Assembly: GCA_023091735.1 (NCBI GenBank)
Contig: JALKBU010000497.1
Coordinates: 1 to 36,599 of the forward strand
Origin: Trichomonas tenax
Lineage: Eukaryota > Parabasalia > Trichomonadida > Trichomonadidae
DNA: 36,599 nucleotides
Direction of reading: 5' to 3'
This document shows positions 16,358 to 25,114 of the stretch, one piece after another (position 1 is the first letter of the stretch; each line of letters opens with the position of its first letter). Both the position numbers and the translations under genes were made by a program. The notes below the pieces were generated by a model that saw only the letters and a list, made by a program, of their open reading frames with translations, had not been told where the DNA came from and ran no database searches.

Positions 16358-18760
16358 TTACAAAGCCTTCATCTTCTCGAGTGTAGCTTTACCAAGAACT
16401 GTTGCCTCTTCGTGGTAGTTGCTGGCAATAACTTTCTCGAGAGCTGCAATAAGACCATCCTTCCATTGCTTAACTCCAGCAAGCTTAATGCAGAAGTCAG
16501 CCATGGCATCACGGACTTCCTTAACTTCGTCATCGATGAAAATGAGGAGCTCATCCCACTTCGATGGAACGGATTCGACGGACTGGCACTTCATCAAGAA
16601 TTCAGCCATAATGTAAACGCCAGTAACCCTGACGCTCAAGATGTGGTCATCAAGGCGCTCCTTGAAGGCCCTGTAGATGTCATCGAACTTAGTGTGCATG
16701 ACACCGCACTTCTCGATGAACTCGCGTGCCAAAGCAACGGCTGCAACACGAACTGGATCACTCCATGAATCATCAAGTGCATTGAGAACAGCTGCCAACA
16801 ATTTCTCGAAGTTTTCGTCAACACGCTCTGGAGTGATTGCGCCGCACTTCATGAGGGCTGCAAGAGCGAATGTTGCTGCTTCGCGTGGTGGAACGTTTTC
16901 TTTGCCAATGATCCACTCCATCTTTGCAAGAATAAGGTCAAGAAGTTGCTCCGTGATATCTGGAATTGCTTCGCGATGGCAAAGTGTTGTAATCAGATCC
17001 ATGATCTGCTTTGTGCCCTCCTGTTCGCTCTGAGCGACACTCTCGCACATGGCTTGACAAACATTGACGATGTTCATCTGGATGGCGTATGGAGGAACCT
17101 TGAGCAAGAGCTGAGAGAGGAATCCAGCGGATTTGTTTGTAACTGTTAAGAGAGACATCATCTGCTCTGAGAAAACGGTCGCCAATGGACGTCCGAAGCA
17201 GTTCTCGAAGTAGTGCATAGCATCGCCTTTCTCGCAGATTCTCAAGATTGTTGTCAAGATTGTGAAGCTGTTGACTTCTCTGAAGTCCTCACTCTGCATG
17301 ATCATAGCGAGAACAGCTTCAGCGAGGTTGTTGATGCAATCAAGAGCATCGAAGACTCTGCACTCGTTGATACCACTCATGATTGTTCCGAGACCACCAT
17401 CAGTGAACTTAGCGTTAACGAGAGAAACCTGGAGAAGCATAACAACTTCGCGTGGACCTTCATTAGTGAACTGAGGAACAAGGAATGCAATGAGATCATC
17501 TCCTGGAATGTTGCACGCAAGAATCGCCGCTACACGCATTGCCATATCTTGGTCGCCTCTGATATCTCTGATAGAGTGCGAAAGCTGCGTCATGACTTGG
17601 ATAACGTAGCGTGTTGAGTATTCACCACTCAAGTGGATCAAAGAGCCCATTGCACGAAGTCCGAATGTTCTTATTTGCTCTGTCCATTCAATGAGCATTG
17701 GGATGATGTGATCCATCATTCTGACGAAGTTATCCTGCATAATGTGCTTCAAGCCATGGCAAATCTCACGCTCTGAGTCGAAGTTCCTGCAGTCAGTGTA
17801 CTGCAACTCATCGCGGTAATCTGCTTCTTTGTCGAGCTCGTGTTGCTTTCCGATTGCATCGAGAGCGTCCCATGCAGCAAGTGCTAACTTTGTTGGCTTT
17901 GGCTGCTTGAGCTCTTCCTCCTCTGCAATCTTGCGCATTGGAACTAATCCATACAACGCTGAAAGGAGTGTTGGAATGTATGTTGGATAATACATGTGTC
18001 TGATCTCGTGTTCAACGAGCAATGTCTTGATATAATCAACAACAGCGAGGCGGACAGCGAGGACTCTGTCATCAACCATCTTCTCGAGAAGTGCTGCGAT
18101 GTTGTCTGACTGTGCTTCGCTCGCTGTTGTGACGTAAAACTGAGCGAGCGCATGAAGTGTGTTCTTGCGGACTTCCTGGTGCCTGTGCTTCATATTTGTC
18201 ATCAAAACTTTGATGAGCGGTTCAGAGAGGTCCTTGTATAATGATTTCTTGATCTTCTTGCACATGTTGAGCAAGATTTGGCACGTTAATAATTTAACAT
18301 CCGGTGCTTCGGATTTTCCTGATGCGGTGAGGGCAACAATTGTCGGAGGAACGAAATTATCCCATGTTGACGGATATGTTTCGACACTAACTAAATCAAC
18401 GAAATAAAGTAAAAGCGAAAGAATCACTTTGAGAACTTCCTCTGTCGTTTCTTCTTCAATGCGCTTGAAGAGCGTCGGAAGAACTGACTCAAGAACGTTA
18501 TCAAGTGACTTTGTGCCTAATTGTTTGATTAAAATCATCAAACAGTTGACACACTTCTCACGTATGGAGTCTGAGGAGTCATCGATGTGTTTGAGAATAG
18601 CAACGAGAATGTTTGTGATGTATTCATCAACATTTGGAACAAGATCGGGATAGACTGTGACTTTGCTCAATTCTTCGAGACCCTTCGATCGCTTCAGCTT
18701 CGATGATGCGTTTATGAACATAAGAATCTCCTGAAGACGCTGCGGAGTGACAACAGACAT
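16358..18760 (-). CDS. HEAT-repeat protein, DNAAF5/HEATR2-like dynein axonemal assembly factor
   Basis: The 800-residue protein is built entirely of HEAT repeats. Several segments fit DNAAF5 (HEATR2, about 850 residues in animals): an early repeat with SIREKCVNCLMILIKQL, followed by EETTEEVLKVILSLLLYFV; a repeat ending in the HRHQEVRKNTLHALAQF helix, equivalent to the conserved 'HxxxKVR' helix; and a segment with DDRVLAVRLAVVDYIK followed by YYPTYIPTLLSALYG. DNAAF5 helps preassemble dynein arms in the cytoplasm, so a flagellated organism is implied. I cannot exclude another HEAT scaffold. Codon use is strongly biased to C/G at third positions (like GAPDH), which creates many long shadow ORFs on both strands. 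An initiator-like TCACTTTT is 34 bases upstream. Confidence 0.75.
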   Translation of the reverse strand: MSVVTPQRLQEILMFINASSKLKRSKGLEELSKVTVYPDLVPNVDEYITNILVAILKHIDDSSDSIREKCVNCLMILIKQLGTKSLDNVLESVLPTLFKRIEEETTEEVLKVILSLLLYFVDLVSVETYPSTWDNFVPPTIVALTASGKSEAPDVKLLTCQILLNMCKKIKKSLYKDLSEPLIKVLMTNMKHRHQEVRKNTLHALAQFYVTTASEAQSDNIAALLEKMVDDRVLAVRLAVVDYIKTLLVEHEIRHMYYPTYIPTLLSALYGLVPMRKIAEEEELKQPKPTKLALAAWDALDAIGKQHELDKEADYRDELQYTDCRNFDSEREICHGLKHIMQDNFVRMMDHIIPMLIEWTEQIRTFGLRAMGSLIHLSGEYSTRYVIQVMTQLSHSIRDIRGDQDMAMRVAAILACNIPGDDLIAFLVPQFTNEGPREVVMLLQVSLVNAKFTDGGLGTIMSGINECRVFDALDCINNLAEAVLAMIMQSEDFREVNSFTILTTILRICEKGDAMHYFENCFGRPLATVFSEQMMSLLTVTNKSAGFLSQLLLKVPPYAIQMNIVNVCQAMCESVAQSEQEGTKQIMDLITTLCHREAIPDITEQLLDLILAKMEWIIGKENVPPREAATFALAALMKCGAITPERVDENFEKLLAAVLNALDDSWSDPVRVAAVALAREFIEKCGVMHTKFDDIYRAFKERLDDHILSVRVTGVYIMAEFLMKCQSVESVPSKWDELLIFIDDEVKEVRDAMADFCIKLAGVKQWKDGLIAALEKVIASNYHEEATVLGKATLEKMKAL

Positions 18761-19210
18761 CTTTTTATAAAATTTTAAAACAGATAAAAAAAGTGACGAG
18801 ATTTTAAGTGTTCAAATGAGATTTCTCGTTATTAATAACAAATCAAGAAAAATGGATTATCGCACATTATTTCATTTCTTAGTCTGCATCTGTAGATGAA
18901 ATTGCGCTCAAAATAATCGATTTCATCAAAAATATCAGATTATTGATGAATATACGTATACGATAAGTTTTTTATTCATATATATGCATCTCCACAGTGT
19001 ATTGCTATAATTTCCTTTGTGACAGATGAATGTTATCCATTATGTTTCAAATTTGGATTTAATAGAGAAGAAACGTATTTAAGGCTAAAAATCATAGGGT
19101 CCGGCTAATGAAATATATACATTTGACAACGAAAATATGTAGAAATTGTTGAAGTTAGATAACTCAAGATACAGACATGAAAAAAGGAGAAAATTACCAG
19201 CTACAGTTGT
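18761..19210. other. Intergenic between GAPDH 3' end and the HEAT-repeat gene
   Basis: About 450 AT-rich bases. It contains the HEAT gene's upstream region and the GAPDH 3' flank. No gene or repeat was recognised. Confidence 0.55.
18789..18796 (-). promoter_or_regulatory. Possible initiator of the HEAT-repeat gene
   Basis: TCACTTTT on the minus strand matches the initiator consensus; the +1 A at 18794 is 34 bases from the ATG at 18760, longer than for the other genes here, so it is less certain. Confidence 0.4.
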
Positions 19211-20296
19211 TTAGAGGTACTGCTCGAGTTTGTGGAAGATATCAGCACAGCGGCAGGAGTACATCCACTCGTTATCGTACCAGGAGAGGACCTTGACGAG
19301 TGTGCCCTGGCCTTCTGGGTTTGGAAGAACCTTTGTGGAGAGAGCGTCGACGATGGAGGAGTATGGGTTGCCGATGATATCAGAGGAGACGATTGGGTCT
19401 GTGACGTAGGCCATGATGCCCTTGAGGGAGCCTTCCTCTGTAGCCTTCTTGAGGGCGGCGTTGACTTCCTCCTTTGTGACCTTGGAGTTAACGTTGACTG
19501 TGAGGTCAACGAGGGAGCCTGTGATTGTTGGGACACGGAGGGCGAAGCCATCGAGGGACTTTGGTGGAAGGCCGTGGCAAACCTTTGGAAGAGCGATAGC
19601 AGCACCTGTGGATGTTGGGATGATGTTCATGCCAGCAGCACGGGCACGGCGGAGATCCTTGTGCATTGTATCAGCGACAACCTGGTCGTTTGTGTAGGAG
19701 TGGACTGTTGTCATGAAGCCGTTGCGGATTCCGAAGGCGTTGTTGAGTGTCTTAGCGACTGGGCCGAGGCAGTTTGTTGTGCAGGAAGCGTTGGAGATGC
19801 ACTTTGTCTCTGGCTTGAGGTCTTCGTCGTTAACACCGAGAACGAGTGTGCACTCGATCTCATCGGCGGATGGGATGGAGAGGACGACCTTCTTGGCGCC
19901 AGCAATAACGTGGCCATCATAGCCATCCTTGACGACCTTGCCGTCGGCATCAACTTCAGCCTTGGAGCGGAAGATACCTGTGGACTCGAGGACGACATCG
20001 ATGCCGAGCTCCTTCCATGGGAGCTGGGATGGGCCAAGGCGGCCACCAAGGGACTTAACGACCCACTTGTCATCGCCCTCACCAACTGTGAATGTCTGGT
20101 TAGCCTCATCGACTGTGACTGGATCTGGGAAAGCACGGTGAGCTGTGTCGTACTTGAGGAGGTAGACGTTTGTCTTGATGTCACCAAGATCGTGGATAGC
20201 GACGACCTGGATGTCCTTTGGGTAGAGCTTGCGGCAAGCGCGGAAGACAAGACGGCCGATTCTGCCGAAACCATTGATAGCAACCTTAACAACCAT
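19211..20296 (-). CDS. GAPDH: Glyceraldehyde-3-phosphate dehydrogenase
   Basis: The enzyme oxidises glyceraldehyde 3-phosphate with NAD+ and phosphate to 1,3-bisphosphoglycerate in glycolysis, in the cytosol of trichomonads. The 361-residue protein has the NAD-binding motif NGFGRIGR (8-15), catalytic Cys172 in SNASCTTNCLGP and His199 in TTVHSYTND. The insert-containing sequence and bacterial-like signatures agree with the known eubacterial origin of trichomonad GAPDH. Codons are strongly biased to C and G at the third position, indicating high expression. One consequence is a spurious 356-codon open frame on the opposite strand. The initiator TCACTTTC lies 14 bases before the ATG. The stop forms CTCTAAAC, so TAA overlaps a TAAA poly(A) signal, as described for Trichomonas. 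Confidence 0.98.
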   Translation of the reverse strand: MVVKVAINGFGRIGRLVFRACRKLYPKDIQVVAIHDLGDIKTNVYLLKYDTAHRAFPDPVTVDEANQTFTVGEGDDKWVVKSLGGRLGPSQLPWKELGIDVVLESTGIFRSKAEVDADGKVVKDGYDGHVIAGAKKVVLSIPSADEIECTLVLGVNDEDLKPETKCISNASCTTNCLGPVAKTLNNAFGIRNGFMTTVHSYTNDQVVADTMHKDLRRARAAGMNIIPTSTGAAIALPKVCHGLPPKSLDGFALRVPTITGSLVDLTVNVNSKVTKEEVNAALKKATEEGSLKGIMAYVTDPIVSSDIIGNPYSSIVDALSTKVLPNPEGQGTLVKVLSWYDNEWMYSCRCADIFHKLEQYL

Positions 20297-20304
20297 GTTT
20301 AGGT

Positions 20305-20312
20305 GAAAGTGA
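20305..20312 (-). promoter_or_regulatory. Initiator (Inr) of GAPDH
   Basis: TCACTTTC on the minus strand (+1 A at 20310) lies 14 bases upstream of the ATG. It is a perfect TCA+1-Y-W-W match in the position usual for trichomonad genes. Confidence 0.75.
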
Positions 20313-21421
20313 TTTGAACATGTATCCTCTCAATTCATTGTGAACAACAGTGGTCGGCACTCTCCTCAATTTTGTGAGACGATGTTCAAGGTTATTTTTC
20401 GCCTCATGTTTTAATATCAATTTTCATCTAATCATCACAGCAATGATTCGTTGTTGGCTAATTAGTGAAGTGATACGATTTTGTGATTCTCGTTTTATTT
20501 GTCAAAACTGTCATGTAAAGGATTAATCCATTTTCATCAACTTCATATTAAATCTTCATTCTATCGTCATTTTTCATCGATATATCTTTATGCTACAGTA
20601 TTATAGATGGATGTTGTCGTTGCGAGTAAGCTCAAATCATATATTTTCTCGCTAAATTTGGATGATGCAATCAACAATTTACAATTTAGATTTGTCATGT
20701 AAATCATCATAATTTTGCTCTTCCATCCACCGATTTGCATTGGAGGTCTTGAATCGTTCATATTTCTCACATTTGGTGAAATGTGCATCTCCTGATGCGA
20801 AAATTTGTGGAATTATCCTCAAATATTGGCATAACTAATAGGTCTAACTTATCCTGCACGTTTCTATAGCTCACGAAGAGCAGGTTTATCTGTTACCTAT
20901 TAAAGAATACCTTAAAATTAGATCTGTTCCAATGTAGTTTTGAAATTAGCATAAAGCTCGGGCTTTGTTTATACATCCTATTCAATGCTTATTCAGATTT
21001 TATATATATTATCCCTTTGATTACATTTTAGAAATTTCGACCTATGATTATAATGTTTTCGATACTTAGATTACTAAATATTTACTGCATTGCAACACTC
21101 AAGCAATTTTATCTGCTTTGAAGCACTGAAAACAATATCAAAAAAACGTCAATATATCAAACCAATAAACAATGGCTGTCATTGACAACATATAAATGCA
21201 CCGGAATATATCATTCATCTGCGTCACCATTAAGTTTCTACATATAATTATGTATCAAATATTCTATTTGATGGCAAAAAAAGTATATTTTTACTTATCT
21301 TTTTCATTTTTTCTATATATTTCCGTCATAAATAACATTGTATTGAACATATCTACTTTAGATCTTTAGAAGAACACCTTTTTTGCTATATAAGGCACTT
21401 TATGTCGTGTAAAATAATTTT

Positions 21422-21432
21422 TGTCATGTAAA
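21422..21432 (+). promoter_or_regulatory. TGTCATGTAAA motif acting as a possible initiator variant
   Basis: In this copy the A of TCA falls at 21426, exactly 14 bases before the ATG at 21440. The other initiators in the window sit at the same spacing, so this motif may be the transcription start of the beta-barrel gene, although the base after TCAT is G rather than A or T. Confidence 0.45.
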
Positions 21433-21439
21433 TTGTTTA

Positions 21440-22252
21440 ATGTGGGAGAGACTCGTTCACCATTTCGAGGATTCTCGTTTACATCAACGCTCAAATAAAC
21501 CGTCAATAACGTTCAAGAGACAGAATGAATTCCTCCATGGAAGATTGAACCTGAATTATCCGCTTTCTTTCGATGCAGATTTGTATATTTCGAACACTGG
21601 ATTTGAAAATGCTTCTTTTCATCCAAATTTCTCTCCAAATGTTCCATTTCATTTGTCAATATCATCGGATAAGTCATATCTTGCTTCATGCAACATAAAA
21701 ATGAAGAACGAACAATTACCTGAAAAATTCCGCAATAATACATTGACACTTGGAATAAGCGGTAGCCTCAAAAGCTATCTTTCAGGTGTCATCGCTTTAA
21801 CACATCAAAACAAAGCATCAATTTCATTAGCCGTAAATCCGTTCATTTTTGGTGCTTTTTGTCACGGCGAAAACATAGGTGCTGAGTTTTCTTATAGTTT
21901 TGCTGAAGAGCAGCCAGCAGCTTCAGCGATGTTTAACAAAAGATTCGATAGAACAGAAGTTTCGCTGATGGCATCAATGTATGGTGAAGCAACAGCACTG
22001 ATCACATCAGATTTCGATAAAGTGCGCGTTTCATCATACTTTAGAGCGAATCCATTCACATTTTCTTCAACAGCGATTTTTGGATTGCAAATTCCATTTG
22101 GAAACTCATTTGGAAACATTTCATTTGCAATTCCTTCAAAGACAATCAGTTTTGAGGCAGCATTCAATTATCAGGACAATGCTGATAACAAATCAGGTGT
22201 TACCATCCACCTTCCATTCGACACAAGCGTTATTTCTTCTGTTTTAGCATAA
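21440..22252 (+). CDS. Predicted beta-barrel outer-membrane protein (Tom40/VDAC-like, possibly hydrogenosomal)
   Basis: The 270-residue protein has no signal peptide or helical membrane spans. From residue 40 on it is a series of short alternating hydrophobic/polar stretches (SISLAVNPFIF, GAEFSYSFAEE, VRVSSYFRANP, NISFAIPSK, ISFEAAFNY) separated by turns rich in Asn, Gly and Asp, as in a beta barrel. Near the end K251-S-G-V-T-I-H-L258 fits the mitochondrial beta-signal (polar-x-G-x-x-hydrophobic-x-hydrophobic) read by the SAM complex. The size is close to VDAC and somewhat below Tom40. I infer a hydrogenosomal outer-membrane pore or import-channel homologue; trichomonads are known to have divergent Tom40-like proteins. 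The alternative is a coincidental beta-rich soluble protein. The start is the first ATG, 14 bases after a TCA motif. Confidence 0.6.
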   Translation: MWERLVHHFEDSRLHQRSNKPSITFKRQNEFLHGRLNLNYPLSFDADLYISNTGFENASFHPNFSPNVPFHLSISSDKSYLASCNIKMKNEQLPEKFRNNTLTLGISGSLKSYLSGVIALTHQNKASISLAVNPFIFGAFCHGENIGAEFSYSFAEEQPAASAMFNKRFDRTEVSLMASMYGEATALITSDFDKVRVSSYFRANPFTFSSTAIFGLQIPFGNSFGNISFAIPSKTISFEAAFNYQDNADNKSGVTIHLPFDTSVISSVLA

Positions 22253-23002
22253 TTCTTATTTTTGTTTATTACCCTTGATTTTCGACCTTTGCACCCACTC
22301 TGAAAACAAAAAAAAATGTTAATTTTTTTGGGTTTAGATAAGAAATTTTCAATTTTAAATCAGCCAATAATATAGAGCGGTAATGTATCTATTAAAACAT
22401 TTATTTGCATTTTCATAAAATTCTTTTTTTGCCCAAAAATTAGAAAATTTTGAGCCCGTCACAAAAGTGTGAATCCGACATGTAAATTTTGAATTTTTGA
22501 CATGTTGTTGCGAAGGCAATCGCTAATTCTCCATGCCATTCTCTGTGGCGCATTCACAGTTGTATCTCTCAATAGCTAGGTGCTTTGCAAGCGCCTCGGT
22601 CTTACACCCACCCCTCCAGTATTTCCGTACAAAAGCATTAAAAAGGTCCATGTTACAAAAGAAAAAAAATGCATTGCGTGTATCAAACACTTTTCTTTTT
22701 TTTTTGAGCAGAGGTAACCAATATCCCACCGCACTATGCGCTCAATCCACTTGAATGGTTTTTCTGCCCCTTATTATTTTTAATTTTTCCACTTTGCATG
22801 TCAGATTCGCAACTTTGTTCCATCCCCAGAAAAATTGTGTGGTGCTAAAGTTGAAAATTTTAGGGTATATAGATTAAATACATTTGATCGTGATTGGCTA
22901 TATTTCTATATCTCTATAGTGCTTACACATACTTTGGTTTTTACTATTCCTCAATACAAATTTTGATTTATACTAAACAACAACAACAACAATTTCTAAT
23001 AT
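22253..23002. other. Convergent intergenic region with a GC-rich island
   Basis: The interval of 750 bases lies between two 3' ends. Most is AT-rich, but about 22505-22760 is clearly richer in G and C. In this island two overlapping frames on opposite strands are open for about 70 codons; the minus-strand frame ends in KTEALAKHLAIERYNCECAT. A TTTACATG-type motif is at 22478-22486. Nothing was identified as a known RNA gene or protein domain. Confidence 0.5.
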
Positions 23003-23542
23003 TTATTCGCTATCATCAGCATTCTGACTTTCGCTTTCGCCTGTTTCCATTGATTCTGTGTTATTATCATGATCTTGATTTTGATCATCATTTTGCTGTA
23101 TAACATCAGATGACTGTACTTGGTTGATTTGAGCAGGTGGCTCCTTTGCTAAATGCTCGTTTAATTGTTTTACAGCAGTTTCTAAGCGAATTCTCACTTC
23201 TTCGTCGTGAGAACTTGGTTTCTGTTCATATTGTTTCTGTGTCCATGTGGCAATGTCGCTTGCCATGAATGTAATCATAGAATTTTCTCCATTAAATAAT
23301 TTTGCATTTGTATAAATCTGTTTAACATCTTCAACGAAGTCCTCAGCTGTTTTATATTCGTTTGAATTAAGTTTTTTCTTGATTGTAGACAAATCTATCG
23401 GATTTTTAACTATTTCGAGATAATTTGGAGCACCGTCTTTAATAGGATCGACAGGAGTCCTGAATTTTGTTGTCAAAGGCCATTTCATCAATTCATTTAG
23501 TGTTTTTGTACACCATTCATGATCATATGTTCCATTACTCAT
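23003..23542 (-). CDS. Single-bromodomain protein (acetyl-lysine reader)
   Basis: The 179-residue protein is a compact bromodomain (about 8-110) with an acidic, Gln/Asn/Ser-rich tail. Signature elements are all visible: F27 in KFRTPVDP (ZA loop), the PNYLEIVKNPIDLSTIKKKL segment, Y77 and the acetyl-lysine-binding Asn84 in YTNAKLFN. The spacing resembles BET and PCAF-type domains. It should read acetylated histones as part of a chromatin or transcription complex; there is no second domain, so it probably works as a subunit. A TTTACATG sequence lies about 35 bases before the start on the coding strand (TGACATGTAAA orientation). Confidence 0.94.
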   Translation of the reverse strand: MSNGTYDHEWCTKTLNELMKWPLTTKFRTPVDPIKDGAPNYLEIVKNPIDLSTIKKKLNSNEYKTAEDFVEDVKQIYTNAKLFNGENSMITFMASDIATWTQKQYEQKPSSHDEEVRIRLETAVKQLNEHLAKEPPAQINQVQSSDVIQQNDDQNQDHDNNTESMETGESESQNADDSE

Positions 23543-24010
23543 ATTTATTTTTACAATTTACTAGACAAAGATGACTTTACATGTCAAATAAATTCTTTCT
23601 CAGCTTCTAAGCCATAAAAATGAATACATAGAATTGCTGCATTGAATATTAAATATTCTTTTGATATATATGTTTAATCTAAAATATTTAGATCCAAAAC
23701 TTTCAATTTCATTGGAAATCAAATTAGATTCGCAATAACTCATTAGAAATTTCCAACCGATCTTTTAGCATCCATATATCTAATTTCTAGTTTACATTTC
23801 TTGAAATATTAAAATGTTCTTATTGCATTAATGTATTTATCAAAAATTTGGATAACAATACTAAAATGCAATGTAATTGATGCGTGTTAGTATATGGCGA
23901 AATTATTATTTGATGATTAATATAGATTTATCAAAAACAAACATAATATTTAATACTACAATTGAATACATTAATAAATCAATAGATCCTAGTTTGCAAT
24001 ATATGATTTT
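23543..24010. other. Intergenic, AT-rich, no gene
   Basis: About 470 bases between the bromodomain start and the 3' end of the SANT/U-box gene. It holds one TGACATGTAAA-type motif (minus strand, 23577-23587); no gene, hairpin or RNA was seen. Confidence 0.55.
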
Positions 24011-24994
24011 CTATGACTGAGATAGATTTATAATGAATGCTTTCATTGAGTCAAAATTATCATTAGTCAATTCTATCAAATCACTCATACAGGTCACTGT
24101 CATCTCACATGGTGCAATTGATGGATCTGCTAAGCATTTTTCCCAACTTTGTTTTCCCATAACGAAACCATTGATATCAAGCATTGGATTCTCAATGGGT
24201 TCTTTTGTAATTGGATCTATAAAATCAGGAATCGGATTATTTGTATCTATTTCTTCCACATTTTCATTTGGTTGTGAACTTGAAGGACTAAGTAAATCAC
24301 TCGATGCATCTTCTTGATCTGTAGACTGTGGATTTGCTTCTTGCGATGAGCTGACGATTGATTCGCTTTCTGTTTCGGTTTCGGAATTTTTATTCGTAAT
24401 CTCAATTGCACCTTTGGGTGATTTTTTACTAACTCTTGGTTCTGATCGATTATATGGATTGTCATTTGTGGGTTGTAACATAAAATTAGGAGTTGACGAT
24501 TTATATTGTGAAATATCGATTTTATCTTTCATTTCTTTGACTGTATTTACAATTTCGCGTTCTAGTGCATCCAAAGCATCTGTTAAAAGAGTGACATCCT
24601 GATCAAAAAGAAATCTTGGATATCCATTCTGTCCTATTGGATAGTTAATATCTATGTCAACCTGTCTAGAAAGTAATAGTTCCCTGTAGTGCATCGCACA
24701 CTGATACCCTGCACGCCCATCAATCGGGAATGAAAAATATCCCCATGGAATTCTTTGTATTTTTAGTGTTTCTCTGAAATATTTTAACCTTTTGAGGAAT
24801 ATTTCTTTCTCTTCTCGAGAAAATATTCCTTTTTTACTTGTCTGATGAAGAAATGACGATCTAAAAAAAAAATGATTTGGGTTTGTTAGGTAAGTAAGAT
24901 AGTAATTGTGTTCTTCTTCGCTCAAAGTACTCCAAAAATCACTCGTGAAATGTTTTTTGATCAAACCCGGGAGATTTTGGAATAATTCAGACAT
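24011..24994 (-). CDS. SANT/Myb-like domain fused to a U-box-like domain
   Basis: The 327-residue protein has two recognisable regions. Residues about 55-107 carry a Myb/SANT-like helix-turn-helix: FSREEKEIFLKRLKYF, then PWGYFSFPIDGRAGYQCAMHYREL, which fits the pattern W-x3-S-x2-I-x-G-R-x-G-x-Q-C of Myb repeats. Residues about 242-310 fit a U-box fold: IPDFIDPITKEPIENPML with the DPIT/P motif, then GFVMGKQSWEKCL; no zinc ligands are required. Between them is a Ser/Glu/Thr-rich disordered linker (about 165-235). It could be a ubiquitin (or SUMO-like) ligase that acts on chromatin or DNA-bound proteins; this is inference. The first ATG is at 24994, and the tRNA-Leu gene begins about 40 bases upstream on the same strand. 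Confidence 0.75.
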   Translation of the reverse strand: MSELFQNLPGLIKKHFTSDFWSTLSEEEHNYYLTYLTNPNHFFFRSSFLHQTSKKGIFSREEKEIFLKRLKYFRETLKIQRIPWGYFSFPIDGRAGYQCAMHYRELLLSRQVDIDINYPIGQNGYPRFLFDQDVTLLTDALDALEREIVNTVKEMKDKIDISQYKSSTPNFMLQPTNDNPYNRSEPRVSKKSPKGAIEITNKNSETETESESIVSSSQEANPQSTDQEDASSDLLSPSSSQPNENVEEIDTNNPIPDFIDPITKEPIENPMLDINGFVMGKQSWEKCLADPSIAPCEMTVTCMSDLIELTNDNFDSMKAFIINLSQS

Positions 24995-25028
24995 TTTTTG
25001 ATGCCAATAAAAATAGATAAATAATAAG

Positions 25029-25034
25029 AAAAAT
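25029..25034 (-). terminator. RNA polymerase III T-run after tRNA-Leu
   Basis: Directly after the tRNA discriminator base the minus strand reads ATTTTTC, a five-T stretch adequate to terminate RNA polymerase III. Confidence 0.7.
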
Positions 25035-25114
25035 TGGTCACTCTGGGGTTCAAACCCAGGCCCTCGCGGACCAGTGCCTTAAACTGGCGCCTTAGACCAC
25101 TCGGCCAAATAACC
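25035..25114 (-). tRNA. tRNA-Leu: tRNA-Leu (anticodon AAG)
   Basis: The minus strand folds as a type II tRNA of 80 bases without encoded CCA. The acceptor stem GGTTATT pairs with AGTGACC (two G-U pairs), the D arm has TGGCCGAGTGG (A box), the anticodon stem is CCAGT/ACTGG around loop TTAAGGC, giving anticodon AAG (25078-25080), and the T arm is CTGGG-TTTGAAC-CCCAG. The long variable arm and the anticodon agree on leucine. AAG would be deaminated to IAG to read CUU/CUC/CUA. Confidence 0.97.

Larger units (their letters stand above)
20297..21439. other. 1.1-kb divergent promoter region with repeated TGTCATGTAAA motifs
   Basis: The region lies between GAPDH (-) and the beta-barrel gene (+). It holds three exact copies of TGTCATGTAAA on the plus strand (20509-20519, 20693-20703, 21422-21432) and a near copy, TGTCGTGTAAA (21403-21413). 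The GAPDH initiator is at its left end. No coding region is supported; a 66-codon minus-strand ORF near 20588-20788 has no protein features. Confidence 0.65.

Noticed and set aside
16412..18653. Many ORFs of 60-134 codons inside the HEAT-repeat gene, both strands
   Set aside because: They are shadows of a biased, long coding sequence and carry no domain.
19232..20302. 356-codon ORF on the strand opposite GAPDH
   Set aside because: It arises from the extreme third-position G/C bias of GAPDH, which removes stop codons from one antisense frame. Its peptide is dominated by Asp, Glu, Val and Cys and matches nothing.
22523..22729. KKKRKV-type nuclear signal in the minus-strand frame of the GC-rich island
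   Set aside because: The lysine run derives from an A/T homopolymer and the frame itself is unproven.
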